Positions 1 through 8,675 of a stretch of DNA of 64,000 nt are shown one piece after another. The notes under the pieces are model-generated. The model was not told the origin of the DNA and made no database searches. It saw only the letters and a list, made by a program, of their open reading frames with translations. A program made the translations under genes and the position numbers. Source of the DNA: Robiginitomaculum sp. (GTDB taxonomy: Bacteria; Pseudomonadota; Alphaproteobacteria; Caulobacterales; Maricaulaceae); contig JAJFFO010000007.1 of the NCBI GenBank assembly GCA_021776615.1, forward strand, positions 248,001 through 312,000, in the 5' to 3' direction. The first letter of the stretch is position 1, and each line of letters begins with the position of its first letter.

Positions 1-668
1 AGATAGGTTGCCGCCGCGGCGATATCAGCCCCCTTGCCCAGCTTACCGGCAGGAATCGTGGACAAAATAGCGTCACGTTGCTTCTCATTAAGCGCATCGG
101 TCATTGGCGATTCAATAAAGCCGGGCGCAATGCAATTGGCGGTAATATTGCGGCTGGCGGTCTCGGCAGCGAGGGCTTTGGTAAAACCAATCATCCCCGC
201 TTTCGATGCCGCATAATTGGCCTGACCGGGATTGCCGGTTACGCCAACAATAGAGGTAATGCCGATAATGCGGCCCCACCGGGCCTTCATCATCCCGCGC
301 AAGGCAGCACGGGTGAGGCGAAAATACGCTTCCAGATTGACCCGCATGACAAAATCCCAATCCTCATCCTTCATGCGCATAAGCAAGCCGTCGCGGGTGA
401 CACCGGCATTGGACACCAAAATGTCCAGCCCGCCCAAGGCATCAATTGTGCGGGCGGGCAAGCCATCCACACTGTCGGCATCGCTTAAGTTGGCCGGCAA
501 AACCGCGGTACGATCACCAAGCTCAGCGGCCAGGTCTTCCAGACGTTCCGCGCGGGTTCCCGAAAGCGCAACACTGGCACCGGCTTCGTGTAAAGCCCGG
601 GCAATCTGCCCGCCCAAGCCGCCGGTTGCGCCGGTAACCAGCGCCCTTTTTCCACTTAAATCAAACAT
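1..668 (-). CDS. fabG: 3-oxoacyl-ACP reductase FabG (3' end cut by window)
   Basis: NADPH-dependent reduction of 3-oxoacyl-ACP in the type II fatty-acid elongation cycle, cytoplasmic. The 222 visible residues are a classical short-chain dehydrogenase: the cofactor loop TGATGGLG is at residues 12-19, SNAG at 86-89, and the Asn-Ser-Tyr-Lys tetrad at N111, S139, Y152 and K156. The family is about 245 residues, so only some 20 C-terminal residues are outside the window. The ATG at 666-668 lies 10 bases downstream of the fabD stop, which fits a fabD-fabG operon. Many SDRs look alike, but the pairing with fabD makes FabG the natural reading. Confidence 0.93.
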   Translation of the reverse strand, partial: MFDLSGKRALVTGATGGLGGQIARALHEAGASVALSGTRAERLEDLAAELGDRTAVLPANLSDADSVDGLPARTIDALGGLDILVSNAGVTRDGLLMRMKDEDWDFVMRVNLEAYFRLTRAALRGMMKARWGRIIGITSIVGVTGNPGQANYAASKAGMIGFTKALAAETASRNITANCIAPGFIESPMTDALNEKQRDAILSTIPAGKLGKGADIAAAATY

Positions 669-678
669 AGATCTGCCT

Positions 679-1635
679 CTATTTCTGGTCTGCTGCGTTG
701 AAAGTTTGTGCGAATTCCGCAATCGATTCAACGCTATTCAGTGCAACGTATTTTGCGTCAGCGGCGATACGGCGCACCAATAAGGTCAGCACCCGCCCGG
801 AACCCGGCTCGACAAACATATCGACGCCATTATTCGCCATCCACGCAATACTTTGTCGCCAATGCACGCGCCCGGTAACCTGTTCGACCAATTGGCGGCG
901 AATAGTTTGCGGGTTTATGGTGGGCACAGCGGCGATATTGGTTACCACCGGGACGATGGGGGTGCGAATCGCCACATCGGCCAGCGCCTCTTCCATCTCT
1001 ATGGCCGCAGGTGACATCATCGAGCAATGAAACGGCGCAGACACGGGCAGTATAACGGCTTTTTTTATGCCATGATCCTTTGCTGCAGCGACGGCCGCTT
1101 CAATCGCCGCGCGGGCGCCGGATATCACCACCTGCCCCGGAGCATTGTCATTGGCAATTTCGCACGGTCCGTGCGCGCCGCCCAACAGGCAAAGGTCTGC
1201 CGCTTGTTCTTCATTGGCACCCAGCAAAGCGGCCATAGTGCCCATACCCACCGGTACCGCGCGCTGCATGGCTTCGCCGCGATGGCGTAATAATTTGGCG
1301 GCATTGGTCAGGGTCAGCGCTTCTGCGGCGGCCAGGGCGGTATATTCGCCCAAAGAATGCCCGGCTACATGAGATGCCGCCTCGACGCCAATGCCATGTT
1401 CCGCTTTTAATACTGCCATTACCGCCATTGAAGTTGTCATCAACGCCGGCTGTGCGTTTTGGGTGAGCGTCAATGCGTCGCCCGGACCTTCCCAAACGGT
1501 TTTCGAAAGCTTCTCGCCCAAAGCGTCATCCACTTCGTCGAAAACCGCCTTGGCGGCGGTGAAATTGTCGGCCAAATCCTTACCCATGCCAACAGTCTGG
1601 CTGCCCTGACCGGGAAAGGTGAAAGCGATCGCCAT
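679..1635 (-). CDS. fabD: malonyl-CoA:ACP transacylase FabD
   Basis: Moves malonate from CoA to acyl carrier protein, supplying the extender unit for fatty-acid synthesis. The 318-residue protein has the N-terminal FPGQGSQ motif, the nucleophile elbow GHSLGEY with S94, and the catalytic-His segment PVSAPFH, all typical of the family and of full length. A TTG 15 bases further upstream is in frame, but the ATG at 1635 is preceded by GAGG at good spacing and gives the usual MAIAFTFPGQG start. It is the first gene of the fabD-fabG unit. Confidence 0.96.
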   Translation of the reverse strand: MAIAFTFPGQGSQTVGMGKDLADNFTAAKAVFDEVDDALGEKLSKTVWEGPGDALTLTQNAQPALMTTSMAVMAVLKAEHGIGVEAASHVAGHSLGEYTALAAAEALTLTNAAKLLRHRGEAMQRAVPVGMGTMAALLGANEEQAADLCLLGGAHGPCEIANDNAPGQVVISGARAAIEAAVAAAKDHGIKKAVILPVSAPFHCSMMSPAAIEMEEALADVAIRTPIVPVVTNIAAVPTINPQTIRRQLVEQVTGRVHWRQSIAWMANNGVDMFVEPGSGRVLTLLVRRIAADAKYVALNSVESIAEFAQTFNAADQK

Positions 1636-1744
1636 ATGCGCATCCCTCAATAATTAATCTCTATGCCAGCGTTATAGCAAAACCTCGCCGGTGTGAATAT
1701 GAAACCGACAATCCACGCATATGTGTTTTGTGCGCCCTCAGCCC

Positions 1745-1772
1745 TTGCCTAAAAGGCCTTTGTGCCTATAGT
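1745..1772 (+). promoter_or_regulatory. candidate sigma-70 promoter of the rpsF operon
   Basis: TTGCCT (1745-1750) and TATAGT (1767-1772) are 16 bases apart. They sit about 130 bases before rpsF and face the ribosomal genes. The leader of roughly 125 bases that follows is long enough for an S6:S18-type autoregulatory structure; a short imperfect stem (AAGGTGG with CCAACCTT) lies near 1809-1833, but I could not match it to the known leader motif. Confidence 0.5.
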
Positions 1773-1903
1773 TCGCCGCCTTAACGGATGCGGTCTTTTT
1801 GGCATCAAAGGTGGGCACAGGGCCAACCTTGCTGGAAAGAGCCACCGCTCGACGGATCAACACCCTTGTTCGCCGCGCGCCGCACCTAAGCAAAGGGATG
1901 CTT

Positions 1904-2257
1904 ATGCCATTATACGAACACGTCCTCATTGCCCGCCAGGATATTTCCTCGCAGCAAGTGGACACCATTACGGAAGGGCTTCAGTCCTTCATCGAAGAAA
2001 ACGGCGGCAAGGTCGCCAAGATCGAATATTGGGGCCTGCGCTCCATGGCCTATCGTATGAATAAAAACCGCAAGGGCCATTACGCCCTTATGAACATTGA
2101 GGCCCCGGCCCCGGTGGTTCAGGAAATGGAACGCCAATTGCGCATTAATGAAGACATTTTGCGCATGCTTACCATTCGTGTTGACGAATTCAACGAAGAG
2201 CAATCGCCGATTTTGATCAAACGCGAAGAGCGTAAACGTCGCGTGGAAAGGTATTAA
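1904..2257 (+). CDS. rpsF: 30S ribosomal protein S6
   Basis: Small-subunit protein that binds 16S rRNA with S18 on the platform. The 117-residue product begins [13 protein letters not shown], the normal S6 start, and ends in the basic tail [12 protein letters not shown]. The frame is open much further upstream, but the ATG at 1904 has AAGGG six bases before it and matches family length. It is followed four bases later by rpsR and then rplI, the conserved S6-S18-L9 operon. Confidence 0.97.
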   Translation: MPLYEHVLIARQDISSQQVDTITEGLQSFIEENGGKVAKIEYWGLRSMAYRMNKNRKGHYALMNIEAPAPVVQEMERQLRINEDILRMLTIRVDEFNEEQSPILIKREERKRRVERY

Positions 2258-2261
2258 GATC

Positions 2262-2513
2262 ATGAAAGTCAACATAACCAATTTACCCTCCAAACGCCCT
2301 TTCGCTCGTCGTCGCAAGGTTTGCCCATTCTCGTCGGACACCGCGCCGAAGCTGGACTATAAAGATCCCAAGCTTTTGCAGAACTATATGTCCGAACGTG
2401 GCAAAATCGTGCCATCGCGGATCACCGCCGTATCCATCAAAAAGCAACGCCAGCTGGCCCGCGCTATCAAACGCGCCCGCTTCCTTGGTCTGTTGCCTTA
2501 TGCGGTGAAATAG
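2262..2513 (+). CDS. rpsR: 30S ribosomal protein S18
   Basis: Partner of S6 on the 30S platform. The 83-residue basic protein has the S18 core: ARRRKVCPF near the N-terminus, the [16 protein letters not shown] segment, and [18 protein letters not shown] at the C-terminus. Length is normal and it lies between rpsF and rplI with gaps of 4 and 9 bases. An AGGAGGT-type site at its 3' end (GGAGGTC before 2523) serves the next gene. Confidence 0.97.
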   Translation: MKVNITNLPSKRPFARRRKVCPFSSDTAPKLDYKDPKLLQNYMSERGKIVPSRITAVSIKKQRQLARAIKRARFLGLLPYAVK

Positions 2514-2522
2514 GAGGTCATT

Positions 2523-3149
2523 ATGGACATCGTTCTACTTGAACGCGTTGAGAAACTTGGCTCGATCGGTGATGTTGTCACCGTCAAAGACGGTTTCGCC
2601 CGCAACTTCCTTTTGCCACAAGGCAAAGCGCTCCGCGCCAATGCCGGCAACATTGCCCGTTTTGAACGCGAGCGCGAAGCCATTGAGGCGCGCAATGCCG
2701 AAAAACGTGTTTCTGCTGAAGGCGTCGGCAAAGAGCTGGACGGCGAACGCTATACCCTGATCCGCCAAGCTGGCGAATCTGGCCATCTGTATGGTTCGGT
2801 TTCAGCAAAAGATATTGCCGAAGCCGTTGGTAATGGCCTGAGCCGTGCACAAGTTGTCCTGAATAGCCCGATCAAATCGGTCGGCATTCATGATGTGCGC
2901 ATCAGCTTGCACCCGGAAGTATTCGTCACCGTCGGCATTAATGTTGCCCGCACCTCTGACGAAGCGGAACGTCAAGCCTCTGGCGAAGACGTAATCAGCG
3001 CCGGACGTGATGAAGATCGCGTTGCGGAAGCGGAAATGGCCGAAGAACAGGCCGCCGCCATGTTTGACCCGGATGCGGATATCGCTCTGGAATCAGACAG
3101 TGCCGAAGACAAAGCCGAAGGCGACACAGAAGAAGCCGCGAAAGACTAA
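2523..3149 (+). CDS. rplI: 50S ribosomal protein L9 with acidic C-terminal extension
   Basis: 23S rRNA-binding protein of the L1 stalk base. Residues 1-50 carry the canonical L9 N-domain ([19 protein letters not shown], then [13 protein letters not shown]), followed by the long connecting helix and the C-domain to about residue 150. The remaining 55-60 residues are a low-complexity Glu/Asp/Ala tail not present in the approximately 150-residue E. coli protein but common in alphaproteobacterial L9. The gene has a strong GGAGG site and closes the operon before a good terminator. Confidence 0.96.
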   Translation: MDIVLLERVEKLGSIGDVVTVKDGFARNFLLPQGKALRANAGNIARFEREREAIEARNAEKRVSAEGVGKELDGERYTLIRQAGESGHLYGSVSAKDIAEAVGNGLSRAQVVLNSPIKSVGIHDVRISLHPEVFVTVGINVARTSDEAERQASGEDVISAGRDEDRVAEAEMAEEQAAAMFDPDADIALESDSAEDKAEGDTEEAAKD

Positions 3150-3173
3150 ATTTGGTCCTTCGACGCAGTATTG

Positions 3174-3205
3174 AAAAAAGCGGGTCACACTGGCCCGCTT
3201 TTTTT
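3174..3205 (+). terminator. rho-independent terminator after rplI
   Basis: GCGGG (3180-3184) pairs with CCCGC (3194-3198) across a 9-base loop. Six A residues precede the stem and seven T residues follow it, so the A/T flanks can lengthen the stem. It lies 25 bases after the rplI stop and should separate the ribosomal operon from dnaB. Confidence 0.85.
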
Positions 3206-3281
3206 GTGCCTTCTGTTGCCGCGGCGTATTGCGGACAAGCCCCATGCAGACCAGCGCTTTTGCCAACATGAAATGAACATG

Positions 3282-3418
3282 CTTTCCACAAATTTCCGGC
3301 CTTTATGCGCACCATATCCACAGCCAATTGGTACATATTCCGCCATTATCCACAGCTTGTGAACATGTTATTGTTGGCAGGCACCACAATGTTATTCACA
3401 GATCGGTAGTTATCCGTG
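3282..3418 (+). promoter_or_regulatory. cluster of DnaA-box-like sites upstream of dnaB
   Basis: This sits in the 333-base gap before dnaB. Two sites fit the DnaA consensus TTATNCACA exactly: TTATCCACA at 3346-3354 and TTATTCACA at 3392-3400. Weaker relatives are CTTTCCACA (3282-3290), ATATCCACA (3314-3322) and TTATCCGTG (3410-3418). The first three TCCACA cores end at 3290, 3322 and 3354, exactly 32 bases apart, which is about three helical turns. All face the same way. This suggests direct DnaA control of dnaB or a DnaA-titration site. I saw no convincing AT-rich unwinding element. Confidence 0.6.
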
Positions 3419-3482
3419 AACAAGACAGCTCGGCCAGAGATTTGCCCTCGCGGCACGCGCAAGTTTACGATAAACACACACT

Positions 3483-4967
3483 ATGGCTGACTTTCCTGAT
3501 CCCACTGACAACCAAGCTGACACCACCACTGCCGCCCCGCACAATATTGAGGCGGAGCAAGCGCTTTTGGGCACTTTGCTTTTGGACAATGAGGTGTATT
3601 TTCGCGCCGCCGATTATTTAAAGCCGCATCATTTTTACGATCCGGTGCACGGGCAGATTTTCGAATCCATTGCCCAGGTGATCGGCAAAGGCGGGCTGGC
3701 CGATGCCATTAGCCTTAAAACCACCTTGGAACACCATGAGGGCCTGGCGCAAATTGGCGGCGTTGAATATCTGGCGCACCTGCTCAGCGAAGCGGCCAGT
3801 TCGGCCAACGCCCCTGAATATGCACGGCTGGTTTACGATCTGGCCTTGCGGCGCGACCTTATGCGCATTGGCGACGGCATTGTAAAAGAAGCGGTCGACC
3901 CGGTCGAGCCAAAGTCCGGGCCGGAACTTATTGAAGACGCCGAGCAACTGCTTTTCAGCCTTGCAGAAACCGGCGGCATATCGCGCGGCTTTCGCCCGTT
4001 TGCCGATGCGCTTAAAGATTCCATGGACATGGCCGCCGCCGCGCATAAGCGAGACGGTGGGCTTTCGGGGGTTTCGTCCGGCCTGCGCGATCTGGATCAC
4101 AAATTGGGCGGCATGCACCGCTCCGACCTGATTATTATTGCCGGTCGACCATCCATGGGCAAAACCGCTTTGGCCACCAATATCGCTTTTCACGTGGCCC
4201 GCAATTATGCCTATGAAGTCAAAGACGGCGAACGCCATACCACCAATGGCGGCGTGGTCGCATTTTTCTCGCTGGAAATGTCCGGCGAACAATTGGCCAC
4301 TCGTTTGCTGGCTGAATATACCGGCATCTCCTCCTCTATTATTCGCCGGGGCGAATTGGGTGAAGGCGATTTTGATAAATTGATGGACGGGGCAGCGGAA
4401 CTGAACGCCATCCCCTTGCACATTGACGATACCGGCGGCCTGCCAGTTGGGGCTTTGGCTGCCCGGGCACGCCGGTTGAAGCGCACCAGCAAAGGCCTCG
4501 ACCTCATTGTCGTGGATTATCTGCAATTGGTTACCGCCGAATCGCGACGCAATGATGGGCGCGTGCAGGAAGTCAGCGAAATTACCCAGCGCCTGAAAGC
4601 CTTGGCCAAAGAGTTGGACGTACCGGTAATTGCCCTGTCACAGCTTTCGCGTCAGGTGGAAAACCGCGAAGACAAAAAGCCGCAACTCTCGGATTTGCGC
4701 GAATCAGGATCCATCGAGCAAGACGCCGATGTGGTCATGTTCGTGTATCGCGAGGCCTATTATCTGGGCCGCACCCAGCCGCGCGATGACACGCCGGAAC
4801 ACGCCGAATGGCAAATGCAAATGAATGAAGTGCGCCACAAGGCAGAAATTATTGTCGGCAAACAACGCCATGGCCCGATCGGCAATGTCGATCTTTCGTT
4901 CCGCGAAGAGCTAACCAAATTTGGCAATCTCGACCAATCCGGTCGTTATGATGACAGCCAGCATTAA
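3483..4967 (+). CDS. dnaB: replicative DNA helicase DnaB
   Basis: Hexameric 5'-3' helicase that unwinds DNA at the replication fork. The 494-residue protein has the DnaB N-terminal domain (PHNIEAEQALLG at 19-30) and the RecA-like domain with Walker A GRPSMGKT at 221-228, FFSLEMS, the Walker B region LIVVDYLQL, and the SQLSRQVENR motif. There is no intein, and the length is normal. It stands alone after a DnaA-box-rich gap, with alr 66 bases downstream. The ribosome-binding site is weak, but no other start fits the family. Confidence 0.97.
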   Translation: MADFPDPTDNQADTTTAAPHNIEAEQALLGTLLLDNEVYFRAADYLKPHHFYDPVHGQIFESIAQVIGKGGLADAISLKTTLEHHEGLAQIGGVEYLAHLLSEAASSANAPEYARLVYDLALRRDLMRIGDGIVKEAVDPVEPKSGPELIEDAEQLLFSLAETGGISRGFRPFADALKDSMDMAAAAHKRDGGLSGVSSGLRDLDHKLGGMHRSDLIIIAGRPSMGKTALATNIAFHVARNYAYEVKDGERHTTNGGVVAFFSLEMSGEQLATRLLAEYTGISSSIIRRGELGEGDFDKLMDGAAELNAIPLHIDDTGGLPVGALAARARRLKRTSKGLDLIVVDYLQLVTAESRRNDGRVQEVSEITQRLKALAKELDVPVIALSQLSRQVENREDKKPQLSDLRESGSIEQDADVVMFVYREAYYLGRTQPRDDTPEHAEWQMQMNEVRHKAEIIVGKQRHGPIGNVDLSFREELTKFGNLDQSGRYDDSQH

Positions 4968-5033
4968 CTTTGAATTGTCGGCAATGCGCAAAGCCCGGAT
5001 GACGGCGCGGATTTGGCGGGTTATAGGCAAGGT

Positions 5034-6107
5034 ATGAGTGCTTCCCCGCTTTCTTTGCCGCGCCTTGTGATCGACCTTGATGCGGTACGCGAAAATTATA
5101 CGCTGATGGCTAAACACGCGCCGCAAGCGCACACCGGGGCGGCGATCAAGGCTGATTGCTATGGTTTGGGGCTGGAGAAAGTTGCGCCAATATTATCGGG
5201 CGCTGGCTGTACCAGTTTTTTTTGCGCCACCATAACCGAGGCCTTGGCGGCACGAAAAATATTGGGCGGCGGCGCAGAGATTTTTGTTCTCAATGGGGTC
5301 TTTGAGGGCGAAGCACCGTTGATGCGCGACGCCCAGCTCACACCGGTATTAAGCACACCGACGCAAATCACCCATTGGCGCGAACATGCCGCGCATTTGC
5401 CCGCGGCTTTGCATGTTGATACCGGCATTAATCGACTGGGATTGGATTGGCGCGAGTTTTCGCCAACAATCGCCAAGGACTTGAAACTTAGTCTGGTGAT
5501 GAGCCATTTAGCCTGTGCCGATTCGCCGCAAAATGCCTTGAATAACCTACAACTAAAGCGCTTTTCCAATTTTTGCGCGGACTTTCCCGGCATTCGCCGC
5601 AGCCTTGCCAATTCCGCCGGTGCTTTGCTGGGTGCCGATTGGCAGTTCGATCTGACACGGCCGGGCATTGCGCTTTATGGCGGCATGCTGCGCGCCGACG
5701 GCAATCCACCGCTTCGTGCGGTAGCGCATTTGCATGTACCAATATTGCAGGTGCGTACCGTCAAGCACGGCGACAGTATTGGCTATGGCGCTGACTTCGT
5801 TGCACCCCGGGATATGGCGGTGGCGACAGCGGCCATAGGTTATGCTGATGGCCTGCCCCGTGCCGCCAGCCCCGATGGTTTTGGGCGCATCAATGGCGAG
5901 CGCGTGCCGCTATTGGGGCGGGTTAGCATGGATATGGCGGTTTTTGATGTTTCAGCTCTTTCCACAACGCCCAAAGCAGGCGATATGTTATCTTTATTGG
6001 GCAGCGATCTCGAACAGCTTGCCATAGCCGCGCGAACCTTGTCCTATGAGTTGCTCACCGGGCTTGGGCCTCGTTTTGTGCGTGAATACAAAGGACTTGG
6101 TGCATGA
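5034..6107 (+). CDS. alr: alanine racemase
   Basis: PLP enzyme interconverting L- and D-alanine, giving D-Ala for peptidoglycan. The PLP-lysine segment reads AAIKADCYGLG and the opposite catalytic-tyrosine motif SIGYG is present, in a 357-residue two-domain fold of usual size. An in-frame TTG lies 21 bases earlier; I chose the ATG at 5034, which has AGG upstream. Its stop overlaps the next ATG (ATGA), so it is translationally coupled to the mlaE-like permease. dnaB-alr is a conserved alphaproteobacterial order. Confidence 0.93.
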   Translation: MSASPLSLPRLVIDLDAVRENYTLMAKHAPQAHTGAAIKADCYGLGLEKVAPILSGAGCTSFFCATITEALAARKILGGGAEIFVLNGVFEGEAPLMRDAQLTPVLSTPTQITHWREHAAHLPAALHVDTGINRLGLDWREFSPTIAKDLKLSLVMSHLACADSPQNALNNLQLKRFSNFCADFPGIRRSLANSAGALLGADWQFDLTRPGIALYGGMLRADGNPPLRAVAHLHVPILQVRTVKHGDSIGYGADFVAPRDMAVATAAIGYADGLPRAASPDGFGRINGERVPLLGRVSMDMAVFDVSALSTTPKAGDMLSLLGSDLEQLAIAARTLSYELLTGLGPRFVREYKGLGA

Positions 6108-6871
6108 ACCCACTGGCGATTATAGGGCACGGTGTATTGGGAGTTTTCCGCTCGGCGGGAAAGGTCGGGCTGTTTGGTATGCGCGGCATAGTCGCGGCGT
6201 TTTCACCGCCCTGGTATTTCAGCCAGTTCAGCGCCCAGCTTTTGCGCATTGGCTATTTTTCACTGCCCGTGGTCGGGCTTACCGCCATTTTCACCGGTGC
6301 CGCTTTGGCGCTGAACATCTATACCGGCGGCGCACGCTTTAACGCCGAACAATTCGTGCCCAATATTGTGGTATTGGGAATCACCCGCGAGCTTGGCCCG
6401 GTTTTAGCCTCGCTTATGCTCGCCGGGCGGGTTAGCGCCGCCATGGCCGCAGAAATTGGGGCCATGCGCGTAACCGAACAGATTGATGCGCTGGAAACCC
6501 TGTCCACCGATCCGTTCCGGTTTTTGGTCGGCCCGCGCATAGCGGCGGCGGTCATTTCGGTGCCGATATTGGTATTGATCGCCGACATTATCGGCGTGTT
6601 GGGCGGCTATTCGGTATCCAAACTTATTCTTGGTTTTAACGGCGCGCTTTATGTGCACAATACCGTTGATTTCGTCACCCAGTGGGATGTGATTTCCGGC
6701 CTAATTAAAGCCGCCGTATTTGGCTTTATCATTGCGCTAATGGGCTGTTATCACGGCTATCATTCGCAGCGCGGCGCGCAGGGCGTAGGCCGCGCAACGA
6801 CCAATGCGGTGGTTGGCGCTGCCATTCTGATTTTCGCCTCCAATTATGTTCTAACCACGTTGTTTGTTTGA
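6104..6871 (+). CDS. mlaE: MlaE-family ABC transporter permease
   Basis: Inner-membrane permease of an Mla-type phospholipid transporter. The 255-residue protein has several hydrophobic spans and the MlaE signature region TRELGPVLASLMLAGRVSAAMAAEIGAM at about residues 91-118 (shown by its key ELGP and AEIGAM motifs), the contact zone for the ATPase. It overlaps alr by four bases and is followed by its ATPase mlaF after one base. The periplasmic MCE-domain protein (MlaD) that usually completes the set is not next to it. Confidence 0.88.
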   Translation: MNPLAIIGHGVLGVFRSAGKVGLFGMRGIVAAFSPPWYFSQFSAQLLRIGYFSLPVVGLTAIFTGAALALNIYTGGARFNAEQFVPNIVVLGITRELGPVLASLMLAGRVSAAMAAEIGAMRVTEQIDALETLSTDPFRFLVGPRIAAAVISVPILVLIADIIGVLGGYSVSKLILGFNGALYVHNTVDFVTQWDVISGLIKAAVFGFIIALMGCYHGYHSQRGAQGVGRATTNAVVGAAILIFASNYVLTTLFV

Positions 6872-6872
6872 T

Positions 6873-7661
6873 ATGCTTGATATAACTGATTTGACCGAAA
6901 CCCCCAAAATATCGCTCCGTGATGTGCGCAAATCCTTTGGCAGCAATCATGTGTTGCAAGGCGTTGACCTAGACCTCTCGCCCGGCCGCTCGCTAGTGGT
7001 CATTGGTGCTTCGGGCACCGGCAAATCAGTTTTGCTGAAATGCATTTTGGGCCTTTTGCAGCCCGATAGCGGCGTGATAAATGTTGACGGCGCGCCGACG
7101 ACCCGGCTCTCGACGCGAAAGCGGTCCAGGGTCATGAAAAAATTTGGCATGCTGTTTCAGGGCGGCGCGCTGTTTGACTCGCTAACCGTTTGGGAAAATG
7201 TGGCGTTTCGTTTGCTATACGCCGACGGTGTTAACCGCACCACGGCCAAAGAACGGGCCATTGCCGCGCTTTCCCAGGTGAATTTGGATCCCAACACTGC
7301 CGATTTGCGCCCGGCGGAATTATCCGGCGGTATGCAAAAGCGCGTTGGCCTCGCCCGCGCCGTGGTCACCAAGCCGGAGATTTTGTTTTTCGACGAACCG
7401 ACCACCGGGTTAGATCCGATCACCGCCGACGTGATCAACTCGCTGATCCGCAAACAGGTCAGCGCCTTGGGGGCGACCGCCTTGTCGATCACCCATGACA
7501 TGCTGTCAGTGCGCAAAATTGCTGATGAAGTGGCGATGATCCATGAAGGCAAAATCATCTGGCGCGGGGCCGCCGATGAAATTGACGATTCGGGTAACCC
7601 CTATGTCGAACAATTCGTCACCGGCAGCGAAAACGGCCCCATTAAAGTGCTGGCGCGTTAA
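6873..7661 (+). CDS. mlaF: MlaF-family ABC transporter ATPase
   Basis: Energises the MlaE-type lipid transporter. The 262-residue protein has Walker A GASGTGKS at 45-52, the signature LSGGMQKR, Walker B ILFFDEPTTGLDP and the switch histidine (SITHDM). These are the patterns of the MlaF subfamily. A TTG at 6864 inside mlaE is an alternative start; the ATG at 6873, one base after the mlaE stop, is preferred. The downstream neighbour is convergent. Confidence 0.9.
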   Translation: MLDITDLTETPKISLRDVRKSFGSNHVLQGVDLDLSPGRSLVVIGASGTGKSVLLKCILGLLQPDSGVINVDGAPTTRLSTRKRSRVMKKFGMLFQGGALFDSLTVWENVAFRLLYADGVNRTTAKERAIAALSQVNLDPNTADLRPAELSGGMQKRVGLARAVVTKPEILFFDEPTTGLDPITADVINSLIRKQVSALGATALSITHDMLSVRKIADEVAMIHEGKIIWRGAADEIDDSGNPYVEQFVTGSENGPIKVLAR

Positions 7662-7670
7662 GGCTAAATC

Positions 7671-8105
7671 TTAAGCCATAACCGCTTTACGCAATCTGGC
7701 GGTGTGCTCATCCCAGCCTTCATCGTGGGCGCCCAGCATGTCCATTGCTGCTTGTGGGCCATCGCCCTGCCCTTCACGAACCAAGCCTTCATGAGTGAGG
7801 GTTAATTTGGTGCCGCCGGCGCACGGCTCCAACACAAAGGTGACCGTGCTTGGGTGGCCTTGCAAATGATCGTGGGTGAAGGTGTAAACCACACGCTCCG
7901 GTGCCTTCATCTCCAACACCTCGCCCCAACACAACTTTTTGTCCGGATGATCGTCAGACATTAATGCATAAGGCTTGCCGGCAATCAGATCGGCATCGGC
8001 TTTATGAAACCATGTCGCCAAAAGATCGCACTTGGTCAGAAATTCGAAAACTCTTTCCGGCGATGCTTGGAGCATGACGGTTTTTACCAAGACCATATTA
8101 TTCAT
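7671..8105 (-). CDS. SRPBCC / AHSA1-domain protein
   Basis: Small START-like (SRPBCC, AHSA1 type) protein with a hydrophobic ligand pocket; the ligand is unknown. The 144-residue sequence has the family pattern ASPERVFEFLTKCDLLATWF near the start and a TKLTLTHEGL strand followed by GWDEHTARLRKAV at the end. It overlaps the 3' end of the arsR gene by eight bases and has GGAGAG at good spacing before the ATG. An ArsR regulator with an AHSA1 partner is a very common bacterial two-gene unit. Confidence 0.88.
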   Translation of the reverse strand: MNNMVLVKTVMLQASPERVFEFLTKCDLLATWFHKADADLIAGKPYALMSDDHPDKKLCWGEVLEMKAPERVVYTFTHDHLQGHPSTVTFVLEPCAGGTKLTLTHEGLVREGQGDGPQAAMDMLGAHDEGWDEHTARLRKAVMA

Positions 8106-8415
8106 TTTCACTCTCCACAGCCGCTTTTAAAAGGCCCAGTTTTTCGTCCCAGAATTTGTCCATTTGCGCGATCCAATCTTGTGCATCGCGGAGTCTTTCG
8201 CGGCGCAATTGATGGATATGCTCGCGCCCCTTTATGTGCACATCGATCAGGCCGGACCGGCGCATAATCGCCAAATGCTTGGCCACCGCCGGGCGGCTAA
8301 TCGGAAAATGCGATGCGATTTCACCCACCGCCATATCGCGCTGGCACAACATGCCAATAATGGCTTGGCGCGTCGGATCGCCAAACGCCTTGAATACACT
8401 TGCTGTCTCTACCAT
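8098..8415 (-). CDS. ArsR-family winged-helix repressor
   Basis: A 105-residue ArsR/SmtB-type regulator: KAFGDPTRQAIIGML at residues 9-23, then the recognition-helix region HFPISRPAVAKHLAIMRRSGL and the wing. No cysteine metal site such as ELCVC is visible, so it probably does not sense metal; it belongs to the group that controls AHSA1-domain genes. It is the first gene of the pair, and its promoter carries a palindrome that it could bind itself. Confidence 0.92.
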   Translation of the reverse strand: MVETASVFKAFGDPTRQAIIGMLCQRDMAVGEIASHFPISRPAVAKHLAIMRRSGLIDVHIKGREHIHQLRRERLRDAQDWIAQMDKFWDEKLGLLKAAVESENE

Positions 8416-8428
8416 AGGAAACCCTTTC

Positions 8429-8466
8429 GTTTCCCGTATATAGGAAACCTTTTAGCTCCATGTCAA
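8429..8466 (-). promoter_or_regulatory. arsR promoter with overlapping palindromic operator
   Basis: Read on the minus strand, a perfect -35 TTGACA (8461-8466) is 18 bases from TATATA (8437-8442). The inverted repeat GTTTCC-N8-GGAAAC (8429-8448) brackets the -10 element exactly, and a third half-site GGAAAC lies at 8417-8422, next to the start codon. This is the layout expected for an autorepressed ArsR gene. Confidence 0.75.
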
Positions 8467-8514
8467 GTCCCTGCCCTAGGGGCTAGCTGAATGATTATCT
8501 AACACGACCCTATC

Positions 8515-8541
8515 GTCATACCGGCGGAGGCCGGAATCCAT
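8515..8541. repeat. short intergenic hairpin element
   Basis: GTCATACCGGC, then GGAG, then GCCGGAATCCAT, with CCGGC (8521-8525) and GCCGG (8530-8534) as perfect arms. It resembles the widespread GTCAT-type extragenic palindromes and marks the left edge of the AT-richer gene that follows. The rest of 8467-8675 shows no gene. Confidence 0.5.
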
Positions 8542-8675
8542 ACGGCGGCGCCACCAGAGCCCGGCATTCTCAGTAACATCACAAAACTGCAAAAGAAAAA
8601 CTTTTAGATTTTTGCGATGACTTGGCGGCCTTTTTATGGTTTATTTTGTAGATAATTGATGTTTTCGAGGAAACA

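Noticed and set aside
1779-1903. S6:S18 autoregulatory leader RNA
   Set aside because: A leader of suitable length exists, but I could not identify the conserved CCG-containing fold with confidence.
3282-3418. Chromosome replication origin
   Set aside because: DnaA-like boxes are present, but there is no AT-rich unwinding region, no neighbouring origin genes (hemE, dnaA, parAB), and the sites sit naturally upstream of dnaB.
3618-4526. 302-residue open frame on the minus strand
   Set aside because: Antisense shadow of dnaB; no family features.
5013-5033. Upstream TTG start of alr
   Set aside because: It extends the protein by seven residues without family support; the ATG at 5034 is preferred.
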